From positions 1-9,485 of the forward strand of contig CAZLLV010000263.1 of assembly GCA_964560325.1 (NCBI GenBank): DNA of 9,485 nt, given 5' to 3'. Numbering within the stretch: position 1 is the stretch's first letter; every line of letters begins with the position of its first letter. This document shows, one piece after another, positions 5,348 through 9,485 of the stretch. Below the pieces are notes generated by a model that made no database searches, was not told where the DNA came from, and was given only the letters and a program-made list of their open reading frames with translations. The position numbers were made by a program, and so were the translations under genes. Source of the DNA: CAZLLV01 sp964560325. Its GTDB lineage: Bacteria > Acidobacteriota > Thermoanaerobaculia > Multivoradales > DATKCC01.

Positions 5348-6562
5348 ATGCGACAGCGCTCCTTCGCCTCCCTCGCGGCACCCCTGCTCGCCGCCCTACT
5401 CCTCGCCGCCTGCGCCCATACCGGCGCTCCGGACGCCACCTCTCTCGCGCCCTCCGCCGCGCCGGTCCAACACGCTCTCGGCGGCGCCGACTGTTCCCGC
5501 ACCGACGGCTACGACACGATCGTCGTCGGCGCCGGGCTCGCCGGCCTCACCGCCGCCAAGGAGCTCGACCGCCTCGGGCGCTCCGTCCTCGTCCTCGAAG
5601 CGACCGACCGCATCGGCGGCCGCGGCTGGACCGGCCAGGTCGCCGCCGGTGCTCGAGGCGAAGCGCCCGTGCCGATCGACTACGGCGGCGCCTGGCTCCA
5701 CGGCGTCCCCACCAACCCCCTGACCGCCGCCGTCGACCTCCTCGGCTTCGAGCGCGTCCGCAGCGAACTCGACGCCCCCTTCTACGCCGACGGCCGCTGG
5801 GCCACGCCGGACGACCTCGAGCTCTTCTACGAAGCGTACGAATCGTACGAGGAGGCGCTCGCCGCGGCCGCCGCCCGGATCGAGCACGAGACCGCGATCG
5901 CCGAAGAGGTCTGCGCAGCCGGCCGGGAGGTGGCCGACGACGAGCTGACCGCCGCCGAGCTCTGCACCCGCCTCGACCGCGAGACCGGCCCGGACGCCTC
6001 CGCCCACCTCTGCGACGAGGCCCGCTCGATCGAGACCGGCGCCACCGACCCGGACGCCTTCTGCACCGACGTCACCCGCGCCCTCGTCGTCACCAGCGAC
6101 GTCGCTGCCGACTACGTGCCGCCAGACGAGCGCCTCGCGCGCGCCGTGCCGCTCGTCGTCGCCACCGCCGGACCGCTCGAGACCTCGGCCGAGCTCGACG
6201 AGAGCTCCGCCGTCGACGCCGCCGGCTTTCTGGCCGGTGAGGACGACCTGGTCGATCGAGGCATGGGGGCGTTCGTCGAGGCGTACGGCGAGGGGGTGCC
6301 GGTCTGCCTCGGCTCGCCGGTGACCCGGATCGAGTACGCCGACGGGGGCGTCACCGTCGAGGCCGCCGGCCGCCGGTATCGCGGTGCCACCTCGGTCGTC
6401 ACCGTCTCGGTCGGCGTCCTCCAGGCCGGCAAGATCGCGTTCGAGCCGCCGCTGCCCGCATGGAAGCGCGAAGCGATCGAGCGACTCCGAATGGGGCACA
6501 TGCAGAAGGTCATCCTCCCGTTCCGGGAAGACGTCTTCGCCGGGGCCACGCCCAACTCCTAG
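5348..6562 (+). CDS. Flavin amine oxidase lipoprotein, N-terminal part (ends at in-frame TAG)
   Basis: 404 aa up to a TAG. It belongs to the flavin-containing amine oxidase family (FAD-dependent oxidation of amines to imine/aldehyde, ammonia and H2O2). Residues 1-22 form a lipoprotein signal peptide ending LLLAAC, with the lipid-bearing Cys at 22. A Pro/Ala/Ser-rich spacer follows. The FAD Rossmann motif is TIVVGAGLAGLTAAKEL (57-73), with E84 in LVLEATDRIGGRGW. DYGGAWLHG (111-119) is typical of the family, and GHMQK (383-387) supplies the Lys that faces the flavin in relatives. Residues about 175-262 are a Cys-containing insertion (C189, C206, C222, C239). The ATG at 5348 was chosen over the open GTG at 5219 because it begins the signal peptide. 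The same frame continues after the TAG with the rest of the enzyme, so this product lacks the C-terminal FAD-binding part and is probably inactive. Confidence 0.88.
   Translation: MRQRSFASLAAPLLAALLLAACAHTGAPDATSLAPSAAPVQHALGGADCSRTDGYDTIVVGAGLAGLTAAKELDRLGRSVLVLEATDRIGGRGWTGQVAAGARGEAPVPIDYGGAWLHGVPTNPLTAAVDLLGFERVRSELDAPFYADGRWATPDDLELFYEAYESYEEALAAAAARIEHETAIAEEVCAAGREVADDELTAAELCTRLDRETGPDASAHLCDEARSIETGATDPDAFCTDVTRALVVTSDVAADYVPPDERLARAVPLVVATAGPLETSAELDESSAVDAAGFLAGEDDLVDRGMGAFVEAYGEGVPVCLGSPVTRIEYADGGVTVEAAGRRYRGATSVVTVSVGVLQAGKIAFEPPLPAWKREAIERLRMGHMQKVILPFREDVFAGATPNS
6560..6562 (+). other. In-frame amber codon interrupting the amine oxidase
   Basis: TAG falls at codon 405 of a frame that otherwise runs unbroken from 5348 to 7120. 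Family-typical sequence lies on both sides and there is no frameshift. A single transition from TGG or CAG would explain it. TAG is an ordinary terminator elsewhere in the window (transposase, thioesterase and lipoprotein genes), which argues against genome-wide amber reassignment. Confidence 0.9.
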
Positions 6563-7120
6563 GTGCTGGCCGAGCACGCGGTGAGCCCGGCCGAGCGGGA
6601 GCTGGCGGCGCGTGCGGGGCTCGACATCGCGGAGCAGGAGCGCCGGGTGATGGCGTTCGTGATCGAGCCGCTCGGCGCCGACATCGCGATCGGCTTCTTC
6701 GGCGGCGATTGGGCACGGCTATTCGAGGCCCAGTGCCAGGACGAGGAGCAAACCTCCGGCCGGCGGAGCGAAAGCGGCTGCGACGATCCGGCCATCGACG
6801 CCGCCGTCCGCGCCCTGTCCGAGCTCTACGGCGACGAGGCGGTGCGCCGCGCGCTCCGCGAAGACGAGATCCACGTCACGCGCTGGAGCCTGGAGCCGTA
6901 CACCCTCGGCGCCTACTCGGTGCCGGTGCCGGGCGCCTGGGCCGAGCGCCAGATCCTCGCCACCCCGGTGGGGGACGGTGAGGATGGCGAGGGCGTGCCC
7001 CGCGTCTTCTTCGCCGGCGAGGCCTGCTCGCGGGCCGCCTTCAACGGCTCCTTCGCCGGTGCCTACGAAACCGGCTTGGTGGCGGCGCGGGAGATCCACG
7101 CACAGATGCTCGCCGACTGA
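6563..7120 (+). CDS. Flavin amine oxidase, C-terminal part beyond the TAG
   Basis: This stretch continues the amine oxidase frame directly after the TAG and would be residues 406-590 of an undisrupted enzyme. Seen: FVIEPLGADIAIGFFGGDW (437-455), a Cys-containing insertion (C463, C478), then VTRWSLEPYTLGAYSVPVPG (510-529). The C-terminal FAD-contact motif VFFAGEACSRAAFNGSFAGAYETGLVAA spans 553-580. These are standard landmarks of the family's second half, and all are intact. The next codon after TAG is GTG, but no ribosome site precedes it, so independent translation is unlikely. The segment is either the tail of a pseudogene, a product of readthrough, or evidence of a sequence error at 6560-6562. 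It ends 25 nt from the convergent lipoprotein stop. Confidence 0.85.
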   Translation: MLAEHAVSPAERELAARAGLDIAEQERRVMAFVIEPLGADIAIGFFGGDWARLFEAQCQDEEQTSGRRSESGCDDPAIDAAVRALSELYGDEAVRRALREDEIHVTRWSLEPYTLGAYSVPVPGAWAERQILATPVGDGEDGEGVPRVFFAGEACSRAAFNGSFAGAYETGLVAAREIHAQMLAD

Positions 7121-7145
7121 CCAGGCGGGCGAGCCGAGTTCCCCT

Positions 7146-8162
7146 CTACGGCATCCCGTCCGCCCGGGGCCGGAGCCCCAGCCGCTCGAGGTGCGCCTCC
7201 CCGCCCGGGCCGTTGAGCTTCCAGTAGGCCAGGCGATCGCTGCCGCGCAGCTCCGCCCGCTCCCCTTCGGAGGTCTCCCAGGCGAGGATCCGGTGGGGCG
7301 GCGCGGTCTCCACGTGGAAGATCCACGACCTCTCGCCGTCGGGACCGCGGATCACCGCCCGCGCCTCCGCCGCCTCGAACGTCCCCGCCGGCACCGTCAG
7401 CTCACGCGTCCCGCGGCTCCGCGACAGCTCCGCCTCCTCCCACCGCGCGTCCACGTGCGCCAGCCGCGCCCGCTCGAGACCGGTCAGGAGCGGCACGGTC
7501 GCCGACTCGCCGGCCGCCACCGCCGGGTAGGCCAGGCCGCGCGCCCAGAGGAGGAGCGCATCCTCCGAGACCCCCTCCGGCCGGCCCGGCAGCGTCCACT
7601 CGCCGTCGGCCTCTCCCTCGAAGTAGCTGTGGAGAGTCTGTTCCACCCCGCTGCGCCGGAAGAGCGCCTGCTGGTAGACGTGCCCGCACCACTCCTGCGC
7701 CGAGAACGACACCTTCACCGGTCCGCCCGCCGGCAAACCGGGCTCCCCGGATTCGTCGCGGACGGGTTCGAGCGACACGAAAGCGCTGGTCATCAGGTGG
7801 TAGTCGTAGACGCCGGTCGGGAAGTCCTGCATCAGGTTGAGCTTGAGCGCCTGGAACGTGCCTTCGCCCGCTTCGTCCGCCTTCACCCGGACCGCCTCCG
7901 AGAACGGCTCGGTGACGAAGATCGCGACCGCCGTGCCCTGTCGCTCGGCGCCGTAGCGCGGCGTCACCAGGTCGTAGCCGGCGAGCTCGGCCCGGCCGTC
8001 GCCCCAGTGGTCCCAGAACGCCGAGCCGAAGTCGGGCGACGGCGCGGTGACCGCGCGTTCCGCTTCGCGGCCCTGCCCGCTCCCTTCTTGCGCCAGGCAG
8101 GCCAGGGCGAGCACCGCCGCGCCGGCGGCGAGCCACGGCGCGCCTCGCGCTCGCCACCTCAC
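7146..8162 (-). CDS. Putative lipoprotein of unknown function (family often mislabelled 'septum formation inhibitor Maf')
   Basis: 338 aa. The start is GTG at 8160-8162, whose last two bases lie in the glutamate dehydrogenase TGA (GTGA overlap), so translation is probably coupled. Residues 1-22 form a signal peptide with Cys22 in LALAC, a slightly imperfect lipobox. The mature part has FWDHWGDGRAELAGYDL (49-65), PRYGAERQGTAVAIFVTEPFS (68-88), LKLNLMQDFPTGVYDYHLMTSAF (107-128), VSFSAQEWCGHVY (151-163) and HSYFEGEADGEW (178-189). The C-terminal half (about 250-315) has repeated beta-strand character. I recall this pattern from a family of Bacteroidetes and Acidobacteria proteins often called Maf in databases. 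It has none of the features of true Maf nucleotide pyrophosphatases, which are about 190-aa cytoplasmic enzymes. A longer open frame to 8381 overlaps the dehydrogenase and is rejected. Function is unknown. Confidence 0.83.
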   Translation of the reverse strand: MRWRARGAPWLAAGAAVLALACLAQEGSGQGREAERAVTAPSPDFGSAFWDHWGDGRAELAGYDLVTPRYGAERQGTAVAIFVTEPFSEAVRVKADEAGEGTFQALKLNLMQDFPTGVYDYHLMTSAFVSLEPVRDESGEPGLPAGGPVKVSFSAQEWCGHVYQQALFRRSGVEQTLHSYFEGEADGEWTLPGRPEGVSEDALLLWARGLAYPAVAAGESATVPLLTGLERARLAHVDARWEEAELSRSRGTRELTVPAGTFEAAEARAVIRGPDGERSWIFHVETAPPHRILAWETSEGERAELRGSDRLAYWKLNGPGGEAHLERLGLRPRADGMP

Positions 8163-9421
8163 GACGCCGCCCCCCAGGGGCCGAGCTTCAGCCGCGTGCC
8201 GCGCAGGCAGGTCGCCTCGGCGACGCGGCGGATGGCGAGCATGAAGGCGGCGGTGCGCAGCGGCACGCCCTCCCGGTCCTGAATCGCGCGGAGCTTCCGG
8301 TAGGCGCTCACCATCTTGCGCTCGAGCTCCTGATTGACCCGCTCCTCGGTCCACTGGAACTGCTGGATGTTCTGCACCCACTCGAAGTACGAGACGGTCA
8401 CGCCGCCGGCGTTGGCGAGGATGTCGGGCACCACCCGGATGCCGCGCTCGCGGAAGACCGCGTCGGCCTCCGGACGGATCGGGCCGTTGGCCCCTTCCAC
8501 GATCATCCCCGCCCGCGCCTCCCGGGCGTGCTCAGGCTCGAAGACGTCGCCCAGCGCCGCCGGGATCAGCACGTCGCACTCGAGCGTCAGCAGCTCTTCG
8601 TTGGTGATCCGGTCGGTGCCGGGGAAGCCGACCACGCTGCCGCTCTCCCGGGCGTGCTCGAAGAGCGCCGGCACGTCGAGGCCGTCCGGGCTCCGCACGC
8701 CGCCCTTCACGTCGGAGACGGCGATCACCCTTCCGCCCGCCTCGTGGAGAAGCCGCGCGGCCCAGGAACCGACGTTGCCGAAGCCCTGGATCACGAAGCT
8801 CGCGCCCTCGATCGACCGCCCCGCCTCCTCCAGCGCCTCGCGGCAGACGATCATCACGCCGCGCCCGGTCGCGGCGTCGCGGCCGGGCGAGCCGTAGAGC
8901 TCGACCGGCTTACCGGTGACGACCGCCGGCGAGTGGCCGTGGTACTTCGAGTACTGGTCCATGATCCACGCCATCACCTGGGAGTCGGTATTGACGTCGG
9001 GGGCCGGGATGTCCCGGTCCGGACCGATCACCTCGTGGATCTGGTCGACGAAGACGCGGGTCAGGCGCTGGAGCTCGCCGCGGGAGAAGTCGGCCGGGTC
9101 GCAGGAGACGCCGCCCTTGGCCCCACCGTACGGAAGGTCGACCACCGCCGTCTTCCAGGTCATCAGCGAGGCGAGCGAGCGCACCTCGTCGAGGTCGACA
9201 TGCGGGTGGTAGCGCAGCCCGCCCTTCATCGGTCCGCGGGCGTGGTCGTGCTGCACCCGGTAGCCGATCAGGGTGGCGACCGAGCCGTCGTCACGCTCGA
9301 AGGCGACCTGGACCTGGAGCTCGCGTAGGGGGGTGAGGAGCAGCCGCTCGACGGGGGCGGGGAGATCGAGGCGGCGGGCGGCCTCGTCGAAGAACCGATT
9401 GGTGGCCTCGAAGGTGCTCAT
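8159..9421 (-). CDS. gdhA: Glu/Leu/Phe/Val dehydrogenase family, probable glutamate dehydrogenase
   Basis: 420 aa, the standard length of the hexameric bacterial/archaeal class. It catalyses reversible oxidative deamination of glutamate to 2-oxoglutarate and ammonia with NAD(P), in the cytoplasm. Seen: GPMKGGLRYHP (63-73) with substrate-binding Lys66, LPYGGAKGG (96-104) with catalytic Lys102, and IPAPDVNT (138-145) with D142. The dinucleotide-binding Rossmann fold has GFGNVG (213-218), and D237 ends the next strand (VIAVSDVKG). PAALGD (287-292), VEGANGP (308-314) and PDILANAGGV (332-341) complete the family set. The Asp at the end of that strand hints at NAD over NADP but does not settle it. 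The ATG at 9419-9421 has no clear Shine-Dalgarno. The downstream lipoprotein start overlaps its stop. All key residues are present, so it should be active. Confidence 0.95.
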   Translation of the reverse strand: MSTFEATNRFFDEAARRLDLPAPVERLLLTPLRELQVQVAFERDDGSVATLIGYRVQHDHARGPMKGGLRYHPHVDLDEVRSLASLMTWKTAVVDLPYGGAKGGVSCDPADFSRGELQRLTRVFVDQIHEVIGPDRDIPAPDVNTDSQVMAWIMDQYSKYHGHSPAVVTGKPVELYGSPGRDAATGRGVMIVCREALEEAGRSIEGASFVIQGFGNVGSWAARLLHEAGGRVIAVSDVKGGVRSPDGLDVPALFEHARESGSVVGFPGTDRITNEELLTLECDVLIPAALGDVFEPEHAREARAGMIVEGANGPIRPEADAVFRERGIRVVPDILANAGGVTVSYFEWVQNIQQFQWTEERVNQELERKMVSAYRKLRAIQDREGVPLRTAAFMLAIRRVAEATCLRGTRLKLGPWGAAS

Positions 9422-9428
9422 ACCCGGG

Positions 9429-9434
9429 AGGCTA
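9429..9434 (-). promoter_or_regulatory. Possible -10-like hexamer just upstream of the dehydrogenase start
   Basis: TAGCCT on the minus strand ends 7 nt before the ATG at 9421, a geometry seen with leaderless transcripts. It matches TATAAT at only 3 of 6 positions, and I see no -35. The region upstream to the window edge is almost pure G/C. Confidence 0.22.
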
Positions 9435-9485
9435 CCACCGGGCGGGCGGCGCCCGGCGGCCCGTGGGCGGGCACGGGGGGCGGAT

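Noticed and set aside
6560..6562. Pyrrolysine insertion or amber codon reassignment at the TAG in the amine oxidase
   Set aside because: The transposase, thioesterase and lipoprotein genes all use TAG as a normal stop, and no pyrrolysine genes or obvious recoding structure are present in the window. A point mutation or sequence error is simpler.
8163..8381. Longer lipoprotein from a start near 8381
   Set aside because: It would overlap the dehydrogenase C-terminus by over 200 nt and would bury the signal peptide. The GTG overlapping the dehydrogenase stop is preferred.

Overview
The window is visibly very GC-rich and gene-dense. Two proteins carry probable lipoprotein signal peptides, which suggests a diderm, high-GC bacterium. 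The lipoprotein at 7146-8162 resembles a family I associate from memory with Acidobacteriota and Bacteroidetes, so an Acidobacteriota-like or myxobacteria-like lineage is plausible. The sequence alone does not fix the phylum. No defence system, CRISPR array, phage module or biosynthetic cluster is visible. Most of the window is ordinary chromosomal content, with one transposon edge and one broken gene.

Layout. (1) Positions 1-917, plus strand: the C-terminal part of an IS1634-type (IS4-like) DDE transposase, cut by the window edge. Its expected catalytic Glu appears to be Lys. (2) Positions 918-1078: a short spacer with a nested inverted repeat. (3) Positions 1079-1591, minus strand: a small membrane-anchored lamin-tail-domain protein. 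(4) Positions 1592-1953: a gene-free stretch with a 24-bp direct repeat and several small palindromes. (5) Positions 1954-4980, minus strand: a tight four-gene run transcribed in the order VanZ-like protein, MFS transporter, NYN-nuclease/cold-shock-domain fusion, acyl-CoA thioesterase, with gaps of 6, 28 and 20 nt. (6) Positions 5046-5202, plus strand: a sigma-70-like promoter and a tRNA-Thr(CGT) gene. (7) Positions 5348-7120, plus strand: a flavin amine oxidase with a lipoprotein signal peptide, split by one in-frame TAG. (8) Positions 7146-9421, minus strand: glutamate dehydrogenase followed by a lipoprotein of unknown function whose GTG start overlaps the dehydrogenase stop.

How the genes relate. 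The VanZ-MFS-NYN-thioesterase run is probably one transcript, but its members do not make an obvious pathway. Glutamate dehydrogenase and the overlapping lipoprotein are probably translationally coupled. The amine oxidase (oxidative deamination, releasing ammonia) and glutamate dehydrogenase (ammonia/glutamate interconversion) are convergent neighbours, so a shared nitrogen role is only a suggestion.

Most worth a second look: the in-frame amber codon in an otherwise intact amine oxidase, the NYN-CSD fusion, the apparent Glu-to-Lys change in the transposase, the palindrome-flanked direct repeat, and a possible pattern in which unit-leading genes lack a Shine-Dalgarno sequence and have a TANNNT hexamer just before the start codon.
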